NCBI GenBank assembly: GCA_964372215.1 | Contig: CAYJQC010000042.1 | Coordinates: forward strand, 1-30,753 | Direction of reading: 5' to 3' | Length of the DNA stretch: 30,753 nucleotides | DNA from: DAIMFL01 sp964372215 | GTDB taxonomy: Bacteria; Pseudomonadota; Alphaproteobacteria; Dongiales; Dongiaceae | Shown here: positions 21,186-29,139 of the stretch, one piece after another | Layout of the letters: every line of letters starts with the position of its first letter | Numbering within the stretch: position 1 is the stretch's first letter | Position numbers and translations under genes: made by a program | The notes under the pieces: model-generated | The model's input: the letters and a program-made list of their open reading frames with translations, nothing else | Database searches by the model: none | Told to the model about the DNA's origin: nothing

Positions 21186-21229
21186 GGGCCGAGCGCCCAT
21201 CCCGCCCAGATCACTGGTTCGCCCCGCCG

Positions 21230-23134
21230 ATGAACGACGCGCCTGACAGCCCCGGCAGCCTGTTTCCGTCGCCGGACCACAAGGCGCCCGGCTACCGGGT
21301 GCTGGCGCGCAAGTACCGGCCGACCACCTTCCGCGACATGATCGGGCAGGAGGCGCTGGTCCGCACCCTGACCAACGCCATCACCGGCGGCCGGCTGGCC
21401 CACGCCTTCATCCTCACCGGGGTGCGCGGCGTCGGCAAGACCACCACCGCGCGGATCATCGCCCGGGCGCTCAACTGCACCGGCCCCGACGGCGGCGGCG
21501 GGCCGACCCCGGATCCCTGCGGCGTCTGCGACAACTGCCGCGCGATCGCCGAGGATCGCCATGTCGACGTGCTCGAGATGGACGCGGCCAGCCGCACCGG
21601 CGTCGCCGACATCCGCGAGCTGATCGAGGGCGTCCGCTACCGCCCGGTGCAGGCGCGCTTCAAGATCTACATCATCGACGAAGTCCACATGCTCTCGACC
21701 AGCGCGTTCAACGCGCTGCTGAAGACGCTCGAGGAGCCGCCGGCGCATGTGAAGTTCGTGTTCGCCACCACCGAGATCCGCAAGGTGCCGGTGACCGTGC
21801 TGTCGCGCTGCCAGCGCTTCGACCTCCGGCGCATCGATGCCGAGACCCTGGCCGGATATTTCGCCACGCTGGCGGAGAAGGAAGGCGCCAAGGTGGCGCC
21901 GGCGGCGCTGGCGCTGATCGCGCGGGCGGCCGACGGCTCGGCGCGCGACGGGCTGTCGCTGCTCGACCAGGCGATCGCGCTGACCGAGGGCGAAGTCGAC
22001 GAGGCCCAGGTGCGCGCCATGCTCGGGCTGGCCGACCGCACCCAGCTGTTCGATCTGTTCGAGCGGCTGATGAAGGGCGAGGCGGCGGCGGCGCTCGAAC
22101 AGGTCGCGACCATGTACCAGGCCGGCGCCGATCCCGCGGTGGTGCTGCAGGATCTGCTCGACCTCACCCACTGGATCACCCGGGTCAAGGTGGCGCCGGC
22201 GGCGGCCGACCAGCCGACCGTGCCCGAGGCCGAGCGGGTGCGCGGGCGCGACCTCGCCGGCCGGCTGGGCCTGGGGGTGCTGGCCCGCACCTGGCAGATG
22301 CTGCTGAAGGGCCTCTCCGAGGCGCAGTCGTCGCCGCTGCCGCTGCAGGCGGTCGAGATGGTGATGATCCGCCTGACCCACGCCGCCGCCCTGCCCAGCC
22401 CGGCCGAGCTGGTGGCGCAGGTCGGCAGCGGCGCGCGGCCGGCCGGCACTGGCGGCAGCGGCGGCGGCCCGGCCGACGCGGTCGGCGGCGCGTCCGGCAG
22501 CCCGGCGGCGGCGTCCGATCCGCGCGGCCCCCGTGCGATGCTGGGGGCGACGCTGGCCGGCGGCGACACCGCCGTGGCGGCGGCGATCTCCGAGCCGGCG
22601 CCGGCGGTGGCGCCCGCGGAGCTGCCGATGCCGCGCAGCTTCGCCGAGATGGCCGCGCTGTTCGCGGCGCGCCGCGAGGGCATCCTGCACGCCCATCTGA
22701 TGCGCGACGTGCATCCCGTGCGCTACGAGCCGGGCCGGCTGGAATTCCGCCCGGCGCCGGCGGCGCCGCGCGATCTCGCCAGCCGGCTGGGCCAGAAGCT
22801 CGGGGAATGGACCGGGCGGCGCTGGATCATCTCGATCTCCGCCGAGTCCGGGCAGCAGACCATCGCCGAGCAGCGCGCCGAGACGGCGCGCCGCGAGCGC
22901 GAGGCGGTGGCGCGCCACCCGCTGGTGCAGTCGGTGCTGCAGCAGTTTCCCGGCGCCGCCATCGAGGCGATCCGCGACATCGTCCCGCCGGCCGCGGCGA
23001 TCGCCGAACCCGGCGACGGCGAGGCGGCGGAGACCGGCGACTTCGCGGTTCCCGACAGCCCGGCGGCAGACGTAGAACCCGGCGCGGCGGCGACGCCGAA
23101 CGGCGACACTGGCAACGGAGACGATGCCCCATGA
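21230..23134 (+). CDS. dnaX: DNA polymerase III subunits gamma and tau
   Basis: This 634-residue protein contains the AAA+ clamp-loader motor: YRVLARKYRPTTFRDMIGQE, Walker A GVRGVGKTTTA, a zinc module with four Cys (CT near 83, then CGVCDNC at 97-103), Walker B YIIDEVHML, sensor-type ATTEIRKVPVTVLSRCQRF with the arginine-finger SRC. The middle (about 230-400) is the collar domain; after it a Gly/Ala-rich linker (about 420-480) leads to the C-terminal tau-type region. The clamp loader puts the beta clamp on DNA in an ATP-driven cycle. ATG 21230 was chosen; an earlier in-frame GTG at 21182 lies inside the repeat next to ffs. It overlaps ybaB by ATGA. No obvious slippery A-run for a gamma frameshift was noticed. 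Confidence 0.97.
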   Translation: MNDAPDSPGSLFPSPDHKAPGYRVLARKYRPTTFRDMIGQEALVRTLTNAITGGRLAHAFILTGVRGVGKTTTARIIARALNCTGPDGGGGPTPDPCGVCDNCRAIAEDRHVDVLEMDAASRTGVADIRELIEGVRYRPVQARFKIYIIDEVHMLSTSAFNALLKTLEEPPAHVKFVFATTEIRKVPVTVLSRCQRFDLRRIDAETLAGYFATLAEKEGAKVAPAALALIARAADGSARDGLSLLDQAIALTEGEVDEAQVRAMLGLADRTQLFDLFERLMKGEAAAALEQVATMYQAGADPAVVLQDLLDLTHWITRVKVAPAAADQPTVPEAERVRGRDLAGRLGLGVLARTWQMLLKGLSEAQSSPLPLQAVEMVMIRLTHAAALPSPAELVAQVGSGARPAGTGGSGGGPADAVGGASGSPAAASDPRGPRAMLGATLAGGDTAVAAAISEPAPAVAPAELPMPRSFAEMAALFAARREGILHAHLMRDVHPVRYEPGRLEFRPAPAAPRDLASRLGQKLGEWTGRRWIISISAESGQQTIAEQRAETARREREAVARHPLVQSVLQQFPGAAIEAIRDIVPPAAAIAEPGDGEAAETGDFAVPDSPAADVEPGAAATPNGDTGNGDDAP

Positions 23135-23454
23135 AGAATCTCGGGCAGATGATGAAGCAGGCGCAGCAGATGCAGGCCAAGATGGCCGAGATGCAGGCCG
23201 CGCTCGAATCCGTGGAGATCGCCGGCAGCGCCGGCGGCGGCATGGTCAACGTCACCATGACCGGCAAGGGCGAGCTGCGGAAGGTGAAGATCGATCCCAA
23301 GCTGATCGACCCGAACGATGTCGAGATGATCGAGGACCTGGTGGTCGCCGCCTGCAACGACGCCAAGCAGAAGGTCGAAGCCCATGTCGCCGAGGAAATG
23401 AAGAAGCTGACCGGCGGGCTGTCGCTGCCGCCCGGCATGAAGCTGCCATTCTAG
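23131..23454 (+). CDS. ybaB: YbaB/EbfC nucleoid-associated protein
   Basis: This 107-residue protein has the full YbaB pattern: KNLGQMMKQAQQMQAKMAEM at the N-terminal helix, GGGMVNVTMTGKGELRKVKI in the sheet, then the conserved DPNDVEMIEDLVVAACNDA helix and the LPPGMKLPF tail. It forms tweezer-shaped dimers that bind DNA. Start ATG 23131 overlaps the dnaX stop (ATGA), so it is translated with dnaX, as in most bacteria, where recR follows. Confidence 0.96.
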   Translation: MKNLGQMMKQAQQMQAKMAEMQAALESVEIAGSAGGGMVNVTMTGKGELRKVKIDPKLIDPNDVEMIEDLVVAACNDAKQKVEAHVAEEMKKLTGGLSLPPGMKLPF

Positions 23455-23489
23455 CGGCATTGCCTTGTCTCGATTGATCGTGCGCTTGC

Positions 23490-23590
23490 CCACCCCCACC
23501 CCATCCCTCCCCCATCGAGGGGGAGGGGGTTCGATCGAGCCCGCCATCTTCCCCCTCCCCCCTTGCGGGGGAGGGTCGGGGTGGGGGGTG
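23490..23590. repeat. C/G-rich double hairpin repeat before recR
   Basis: CCCTCCCCC (23505-23513) pairs perfectly with GGGGGAGGG (23519-23527) around 5 bases, and a second hairpin has CCCTCCCCC (23553-23561) with GGGGGAGGG (23567-23575). Runs of C or G surround both (CCACCCCCACCCCAT, GGTCGGGGTGGGGGG). The same kind of element is at 30619-30710. It separates ybaB from recR by 156 bases and leaves recR without a clear ribosome site. Confidence 0.85.
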
Positions 23591-23610
23591 CCGACGCAAC
23601 GCCCGCGCCC

Positions 23611-24204
23611 ATGAGCGTCTCCGACATCGAGCGGCTGATCCAGCTGCTGGCCAGGCTGCCGGGCCTCGGTCCGCGCTCGGCGCGGCGCGCGGTGCTGCAT
23701 CTCCTGAAGAAGCGCGAGTCGCTGATGCTGCCGCTCGGCGCCGCGCTGACCGAGGCGGCCGGATCGGTCAGGCGCTGCTCGACCTGCGGCAATCTCGACA
23801 GCACCGACCCGTGCGCGATCTGCGCCGATCCGCGGCGCGATCCCACGCTGATCTGCGTGGTCGAGGAGGTCGACGATCTCTGGGCGCTCGAGCGCAGCGC
23901 CGCGTTCAAGGGCCGCTATCACGTGCTCGGCGGCACGCTCTCCGCGCTCGACGGCATCGGGCCGGAGCAGCTCGACATCGCCGGGCTGGTGGCCCGCGCC
24001 GGCCGGCCGGAGATCGGCGAGATCATCCTGGCCACCAGCGCCACGGTCGAGGGCCAGACCACCGCGCACTACGTCACCGACCGGCTGGCCGGGCTCGCGG
24101 TCGCCGTGACCGGCCTCGCCCACGGCGTGCCGGTGGGCGGCGAACTCGACTATCTCGACGACGGCACGCTGACCGCGGCCTTGAGGGCGCGGCGGCCGAT
24201 CTGA
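23611..24204 (+). CDS. recR: Recombination mediator protein RecR
   Basis: This 197-residue protein has the helix-hairpin-helix start IERLIQLLARLPGLGPRSARR, a C4 zinc finger (Cys56, Cys59, Cys68, Cys71 in RRCSTCGNL and DPCAIC), a TOPRIM domain (LICVVEEVDDLWALER, GRYHVLGGTLSALDGIGPEQL, EIILATSATVEGQTTAHY) and the C-terminal GLAHGVPVGGELDYLDDGTLTAAL. RecR works with RecF/RecO to load RecA on gapped DNA. ATG 23611 was chosen, since earlier in-frame codons lie in the repeat. Gene order dnaX-ybaB-recR is the usual one. Confidence 0.97.
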   Translation: MSVSDIERLIQLLARLPGLGPRSARRAVLHLLKKRESLMLPLGAALTEAAGSVRRCSTCGNLDSTDPCAICADPRRDPTLICVVEEVDDLWALERSAAFKGRYHVLGGTLSALDGIGPEQLDIAGLVARAGRPEIGEIILATSATVEGQTTAHYVTDRLAGLAVAVTGLAHGVPVGGELDYLDDGTLTAALRARRPI

Positions 24205-24391
24205 CAGTGAGGCGTTCCGCGCGCGGCGACCGGGCGGGCGCACCGGTCGGTGGCGGAGCCGGCGATTCCCGTCGAACACCCTCGACCGAGCCGGATTCAT
24301 TCCCTACTCTTGAATGCGCGAGCGGCGTGGTCGATCGGCCGCGCGGGTTCAAAAAACAGACCCGAACACGCGGACGCAAAAGGGGCGGCGC

Positions 24392-26449
24392 ATGCGCTAT
24401 CTGGCGGCCGATGTCGGCGGCACCTTCACCGATCTGGTGCTGGTCGATGCCGCGGCCGGCCGCATCCATCTCGACAAGGTGCCGTCCCAGGCGACCGGCT
24501 CGGCGGCCGGCGTCGCCGACGGCATCCGGCGTGTCGCCGCGACCGCCGGCCTCAGCCCGCGCGACATCGACCTGTTCGTGCACGGCTTCACCGTCGGCAC
24601 CAACGCATTCCTGACCCGGCGCGGCGCCAACGCCGCGATGGTGACATCGGCCGGCTTCCGCGACCTGCTGTCGATCGGCAGCCAGATGCGACCCGATCTC
24701 TATTCCCTGACCAGCCGCAAGCCGACGCCGGTGGTGCCGCGCGCCCGCACCGTCGAGGCGCGCGAGCGGCTCGACGCCTTCGGCCAGGTGGTGACGGCAC
24801 TGACCGAGGCCGAGGCGGCACGGGTCGCCGAGGCGGTCGCCGCGCTCGATCCGGAATCGGTCGCGGTCTGCCTGCTGTTCGCCCATCTCGACCCGCGCCA
24901 CGAGCAGATGATCGAGGCGGCGCTGAAGACGCGGCTGCCCGGCATGCCGGTCTATCTGTCGAGCCGGGTCAATCCAGAGATCGAGGAGTATCCGCGCGCC
25001 AACACCACCGCGGTCGCCGCCTATGTCGGCCCGGTGATCGGCCGCTACATCGACGCGCTCGAGGATCGCCTGGTCGACGTCGCGGTCGGCGCGCCGCTGC
25101 GCCTGATGCGCTCCGACGGCGGCGTCGCCACGCCGCGCGCGGCGCGCGACAACCCCGCGCATATGCTGCTCTCGGGCCCGGCCGGCGGAGTCATCGCCGG
25201 CGCGGCGCTCGCCGCCGAGCTCGGCGTCGGCGACCTCGTCACCTTCGACATGGGCGGCACCTCGGCCGATTTCTCGGTCATCGTCGGCGGCCGCCCGACC
25301 ATGGTGCCGGGCCGCGAGGTGGCCGGCCAGCCGCTGCGCCTGCCGACCCTCGACATCGAGACGATCTCCGCCGGCGGCGGCTCGATCGCCCGGGTCGATG
25401 TCGGCGGCGCGCTCAAGGTCGGCCCCGATTCCGCGGGCGCCGTGCCGGGCCCCGCCTGCTACGGCCAGGGCGGCAGCGAGGCGACCACCACCGACGCCAC
25501 CGTGGTGCTCGGCATCATCGCGCCCGACGAGTTCCTCGGCGGCGAGATGCGGCTCGATCGCGACCGGGCGGCGGAGGCGGTGCTGCGCAACGTCGCGCGC
25601 CCGCTCGGCCTCGGCCTCGAGGAGGCGGCGCTCGGCATCGTCGCGGTCGCCAACGCCAACATGATCCAGGCGATCCGCACCCTGTCGGTCGAGCGCGGCC
25701 ACGACGTGCGCGGCTTCGGCCTGCTCGCCTTCGGCGGCGCCGGTCCGGTCTACGCCGCCTACATGGCGCGCGAGCTCGGCATGGCCGAGGTGATCGCGCC
25801 GCGCAATCCCGGGGTGTTCGCGGCGCTCGGCCTGCTGCTGTCCGACATCCGCCACAGCCTGCAGACCGCCTGGCAGCGACCGCTGGCGAAGGTCGGCGCG
25901 GGCGATCTGGCGGCGCCGCTCGCGGCCCTCCGGGCCGAGCTCAAGCACGAGCTGGCGCAGGACGGCGTCGCCGCCGCCGACCGCTATTTCCGCTTCGGCG
26001 CCGACATGCGCTGCGTCGGCCAGTTCCATCAGCTGCAGATCCCGCTGCCGGCACCGGACGGCACCGGTTGGTTCGACGGCGCCGCGCTCGCCGAGGCGTT
26101 CCATGCCGCCCACGAGCGCGCCTACGGCCACGCCGATCCGGCAACCCCGGTCGAGTTCGTCAATCTCCGGGTCGAGGGGCTGGGCCGGGTGCCGAAGCCG
26201 CCGCTCGCCGAGGAGGTCGCGGCCAGCGGCGCCGCGCCGACGCCGCTCTACAGCCGCAAGGTCTATCTCGACCGCGCCGCCGGCTGGGTCGACACCCCGG
26301 TCTATCGCCGCGCCGCGCTGGCCCGCGGCCAGGCCATCGCCGGCCCGGCGATCCTGCTGCAGCGCGATTCCACCATCCTGGTGCTGGCCGACCAGAGCGC
26401 GCGGGTCGACGCCCTCGGCGTCGTGCGCATCCGCGCCAGGGCTCACTGA
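24392..26449 (+). CDS. hyuA: Hydantoinase/oxoprolinase subunit A
   Basis: This 685-residue protein opens MRYLAADVGGTFTDLVLVD, the actin-like ATP-binding start of the HyuA/5-oxoprolinase family, and carries FVHGFTVGTNAFLTRRGA, RVNPEIEEYPRANTTAV, the phosphate-loop-like LLSGPAGGVIAGA, the DMGGTSADFSV motif and GGGSIARVDVGGALKVGPDS. With HyuB it catalyses ATP-dependent ring opening of cyclic amides such as N-methylhydantoin, 5-oxoproline or related caprolactam-type compounds, or acetophenone-type carboxylations in related enzymes. The start at 24392 follows AGGGGCGG. hyuB follows after 13 bases. The upstream spacer (24205-24391) shows no gene. The exact substrate is not predictable. Confidence 0.93.
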   Translation: MRYLAADVGGTFTDLVLVDAAAGRIHLDKVPSQATGSAAGVADGIRRVAATAGLSPRDIDLFVHGFTVGTNAFLTRRGANAAMVTSAGFRDLLSIGSQMRPDLYSLTSRKPTPVVPRARTVEARERLDAFGQVVTALTEAEAARVAEAVAALDPESVAVCLLFAHLDPRHEQMIEAALKTRLPGMPVYLSSRVNPEIEEYPRANTTAVAAYVGPVIGRYIDALEDRLVDVAVGAPLRLMRSDGGVATPRAARDNPAHMLLSGPAGGVIAGAALAAELGVGDLVTFDMGGTSADFSVIVGGRPTMVPGREVAGQPLRLPTLDIETISAGGGSIARVDVGGALKVGPDSAGAVPGPACYGQGGSEATTTDATVVLGIIAPDEFLGGEMRLDRDRAAEAVLRNVARPLGLGLEEAALGIVAVANANMIQAIRTLSVERGHDVRGFGLLAFGGAGPVYAAYMARELGMAEVIAPRNPGVFAALGLLLSDIRHSLQTAWQRPLAKVGAGDLAAPLAALRAELKHELAQDGVAAADRYFRFGADMRCVGQFHQLQIPLPAPDGTGWFDGAALAEAFHAAHERAYGHADPATPVEFVNLRVEGLGRVPKPPLAEEVAASGAAPTPLYSRKVYLDRAAGWVDTPVYRRAALARGQAIAGPAILLQRDSTILVLADQSARVDALGVVRIRARAH

Positions 26450-26462
26450 AGGAACCCAGGAC

Positions 26463-28139
26463 ATGCCCGACGGCAGCCGCAGCAACATCGATCCCGTCAG
26501 CCGCGACGTGTTCCAGCAGCAGCTCGTCGGCATCGCCGAGGAGATGTCGATGTCGCTGCGGCGCGCCGCGTTCTCCTCGATCATCTGGGACATGTACGAC
26601 TATGCCTGCGGGCTGTTCTCGCCGGCGGGCGAGATGATCGCCCAGGCCAAGACGATCCCGGCCCAGCTCGGCATCATGTCGACCGCGCTCGAGCACATGT
26701 TCCGCGCGATCCCGCGCGAGCAGTGGCGGCCCGGCGACGTGCTGGTCTGCAACGACCCGTTCCGCGGCTGCACCCACACCATGGACATCGTGCTGTTCAG
26801 CCCGGTGTTCAGCGCCGGCCGGCTGGTCGCCATCACTTCGACCATCGCCCATCATGTCGATATCGGCGGCAAGATTCCCTGCACCGAGGCGGCCGACAAC
26901 ATCGAGATCTTTGCCGAGGGGCTGATCCTGCCGCCGCTCAAGCTGGTCGAGGCCGGCCGGCCCAGCCAGGCGATCTTCGACATCGTCGCCGCCAATGTGC
27001 GCGACCCCGCCTCGTGCCAGGGCGACCTGCGCGCGCAGATCGCCGGCTGCCGCACCGGCGAGCGGCGCATGGCCGAGCTCCACGAGCGCCATGGCCAGGA
27101 GTCGGCTGACGCCCTGACCCGCGCCTGCCTCGACTATGCCGAGACCTATATGCGCCGGGTGATCGCGGCGATGCCCGACGGGCGCTACGCCGCCGAGGTG
27201 CTGATCGAGGACGACGTCACCGGCGACGAGCCGATCCGGCTCGCGGTCGCGGTGACGGTCGCGGGCGACACGCTCGACGTCGACTTCGCCGGCTCCAGCG
27301 CGCAGCGCGACAACGCGCTCAACTGTCCGATCGCCTCGACCCTGTCGATGGTGCATTACGCCGTGAAATGCATCGTGGCGCCGGAGATCGCGCAGAACGA
27401 GGGCTGCAACCGGCCGGTCCGGCTCCATGTTCCCGAGCGCTCGGTGCTCAATCCCGAACGGCCCGCGGCGGTGTCGGTGCGGCACCTGACCCAGCAGGCG
27501 GTCGCCGACGTGGTGCTGAAGGCGATGGCGCCGCTGGCGGGGAATCGCATCGCCGCCGGCAGCCATATCTCGTTCCCGACCTTCGGCGCCGGCGGCTTCG
27601 ACGACCGGCCGGAAAGGCGCCAGGACGGCGGCGCCCAGCCCTACTACATCATCTCCGACATCATCGGCGGCGGCATGGGCGGCTCGACCGTCTGCGACGG
27701 GCTCGACGCCATCGACACCCATGGCGGCAACTGCGCACTGCTGTCCGCCGAAGTGATGGAGACGCTGAGCCCGATGCGGGTGCTGAAGACCGAGCTGGTG
27801 CCGGGCTCCGGCGGCAAGGGCCGGCATCGCGGCGGGCTCGGCATCGAGCGCGACTACCAGTTCCTCGCCGACCGCACCATCGTCGGCGCCTATGTCCAGC
27901 AGACCCGCGACGACACCAGGCCCTGGGGCCTCGACGGCGGCGGGCCCGGCGGGCTGGCGGCGATCGTGCTCAACCCGGGCGGCGACGGCGAGCGGCCGCT
28001 CGCCAGCAAGGTAATCGGCCTGCTGGTCAAGCGCGGCGACGTGCTGCGCTTCCGCGGCGCCGGCGGCGGCGGCTTCGGCGATCCCGACACTCGCGATCCC
28101 GCGCTCGCCGCGCGCGACGTGGCCGAAGGGCTGGTGTGA
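26463..28139 (+). CDS. hyuB: Hydantoinase/oxoprolinase subunit B
   Basis: This 558-residue protein has the HyuB pattern: DPVSRDVFQQQLVGIAEEM, LRRAAFSSIIWDMYDYACGLF, GDVLVCNDPFRGCTHTMDI, STIAHHVDIGGKIPCTEA (the metal-site DxGG and H residues), NCPIASTLSMVHYAVKCI, GGGMGGSTVCDGLDAIDTHG and the C-terminal GAGGGGFGDPDTRDP. It pairs with HyuA as the second subunit. ATG 26463 has AGGAC or AGGAACCCAGGA just before it. With the end of the pair at 28139, no transporter or amidase gene follows to give the substrate. Confidence 0.93.
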   Translation: MPDGSRSNIDPVSRDVFQQQLVGIAEEMSMSLRRAAFSSIIWDMYDYACGLFSPAGEMIAQAKTIPAQLGIMSTALEHMFRAIPREQWRPGDVLVCNDPFRGCTHTMDIVLFSPVFSAGRLVAITSTIAHHVDIGGKIPCTEAADNIEIFAEGLILPPLKLVEAGRPSQAIFDIVAANVRDPASCQGDLRAQIAGCRTGERRMAELHERHGQESADALTRACLDYAETYMRRVIAAMPDGRYAAEVLIEDDVTGDEPIRLAVAVTVAGDTLDVDFAGSSAQRDNALNCPIASTLSMVHYAVKCIVAPEIAQNEGCNRPVRLHVPERSVLNPERPAAVSVRHLTQQAVADVVLKAMAPLAGNRIAAGSHISFPTFGAGGFDDRPERRQDGGAQPYYIISDIIGGGMGGSTVCDGLDAIDTHGGNCALLSAEVMETLSPMRVLKTELVPGSGGKGRHRGGLGIERDYQFLADRTIVGAYVQQTRDDTRPWGLDGGGPGGLAAIVLNPGGDGERPLASKVIGLLVKRGDVLRFRGAGGGGFGDPDTRDPALAARDVAEGLV

Positions 28140-28160
28140 AACAAATCCCAGCCCGCCGCG

Positions 28161-28175
28161 TTAAGATTGTCGTAA
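28161..28175. promoter_or_regulatory. CtrA-like box in the spacer after hyuB
   Basis: TTAA-GATTGTC-GTAA matches the CtrA consensus TTAA-N7-TTAA at seven of eight positions, 220 bases before the Sel1-repeat gene and just upstream of a small open frame at 28178. TAAGAT inside it could also be a -10 element. Confidence 0.35.
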
Positions 28176-28177
28176 CC

Positions 28178-28279
28178 ATGACGCCCGATACTCGCCCTCA
28201 CGGTCCCGACGCAGGGCCGCCGCGACGTCGCAAGGCGGCGCGGCCGGACCCGCGTGCCCGCCTCCTGGAATTCTCCTAA
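28178..28279 (+). CDS. Possible small Arg/Pro-rich protein (33 residues)
   Basis: A short frame from ATG 28178 to TAA 28279 encodes MTPDTRPHGPDAGPPRRRKA followed by 13 more residues ending LLEFS. It is strongly basic and Pro-rich, with no recognisable domain. It begins just after a CtrA-like/-10-like TTAAGAT element, with no Shine-Dalgarno sequence, so it would have to be leaderless. It may be a chance frame; the rest of the 255-base spacer to 28394 holds AT-richer DNA but no other gene. Confidence 0.25.
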   Translation: MTPDTRPHGPDAGPPRRRKAARPDPRARLLEFS

Positions 28280-28394
28280 CCCTCTGAAATTCCCCCGATT
28301 TTTGCCACAGCATTGGCACACTTGGTTAACCCTGATTGGTCGATCATGGCGTCGCGCTTGCCGTCCGATTCGACCTGAGAGAGAGGATTTCCGA

Positions 28395-28973
28395 ATGCGC
28401 TTGATCCTTGCCGCTGTCGTGGCCCTGGGGGTGACCGGAGCTGCCGGCGAGGCCTCCGCGGGGTTCGCCGAAGCCATGGCGGCCTATCGCGTCGCCGACT
28501 ACCAGACCGCGTATCGCGAGTTCCTGCCGCTGGCCGAGAAGGGCATGGCGGCGGCGCAGTACAAGCTCGGCCTTTTGTACGAGAACGGCCGCGGCGTCCC
28601 CAAGGACCTGGACCAGGCCGAGAAGTGGTACGCGCTCGCCGCCGATCAGGGCTATTCCAGCGCCCAGTACAATCTCGGCTTCGTGCACTACAGCCAGAAC
28701 GACATCGACGGCACCACCGAGTGGTGGGGCCGCGCCGCCGAAGCCGGCGACGAGCAGGCAATGTTCAGCCTGGGCTTCATCTTCGCCGAAGGCGACCGCG
28801 CGCCGCGCGATCCGGTGCAGGCGCATATGTGGTACGACCTCGCCGCCGCCCATGGCAGCGCCGAGGCCGCCTACAAGCGCGACCAGCTCGCCGGCCGCAT
28901 GTCGGCCGACCAGCTCGCCGAGGCGCGCCGCCTCGCCCAGGCCTGGGAAAGCGGCGACACCACCAGCTTCTGA
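28395..28973 (+). CDS. Secreted Sel1-repeat protein
   Basis: This 192-residue protein has a signal peptide (MRLILAAVVALGVTGAAGEA, cleaved near SAG at 22-24) and then three to four Sel1-like/TPR-type helical repeats: AAAQYKLGLLYENGRGVPKD, QAEKWYALAADQGYSSAQYN, then a shorter unit around TEWWGRAAEAGDEQAMFSLG and VQAHMWYDLAAAHGSAEA. Sel1 repeats are protein-interaction solenoids, common in periplasmic scaffold or regulatory proteins. GAGAGAGGA is just upstream of ATG 28395. It sits alone between hyuB and the DUF4139-type gene; a partner cannot be inferred. Confidence 0.88.
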   Translation: MRLILAAVVALGVTGAAGEASAGFAEAMAAYRVADYQTAYREFLPLAEKGMAAAQYKLGLLYENGRGVPKDLDQAEKWYALAADQGYSSAQYNLGFVHYSQNDIDGTTEWWGRAAEAGDEQAMFSLGFIFAEGDRAPRDPVQAHMWYDLAAAHGSAEAAYKRDQLAGRMSADQLAEARRLAQAWESGDTTSF

Positions 28974-29035
28974 TTTCCCGCTGTCCCGCCGGGTACGAGC
29001 CCGGACGAACAGCCGCCCAGCCTGACGTGACGCCT

Positions 29036-29067
29036 GCGGCGCCGAGGGATAGCCCCGTCGGCGCCGC
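29036..29067 (+). terminator. GC hairpin after the Sel1-repeat gene
   Basis: GCGGCGCCGA (29036-29045) and TCGGCGCCGC (29058-29067) are perfect complements, with GGG/CCC pairing inside around a loop of a few bases. The stem is 62 bases after the stop codon. A following U-run is missing, so it may be a terminator, or a leader structure for the next gene. Confidence 0.5.
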
Positions 29068-29139
29068 AATTCCGTCGAATTCCCCGCCGATCCTCCGTAA
29101 GCTCTGCGCCGATCGCCTCAACTCCGGGGACTCACCGCC

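Noticed and set aside
24074..26593. 839-codon minus-strand open frame opposite hyuA
   Set aside because: Low-complexity Arg/Gly/Asp/Ala-rich translation without motifs; hyuA on the other strand is a well-supported family member.
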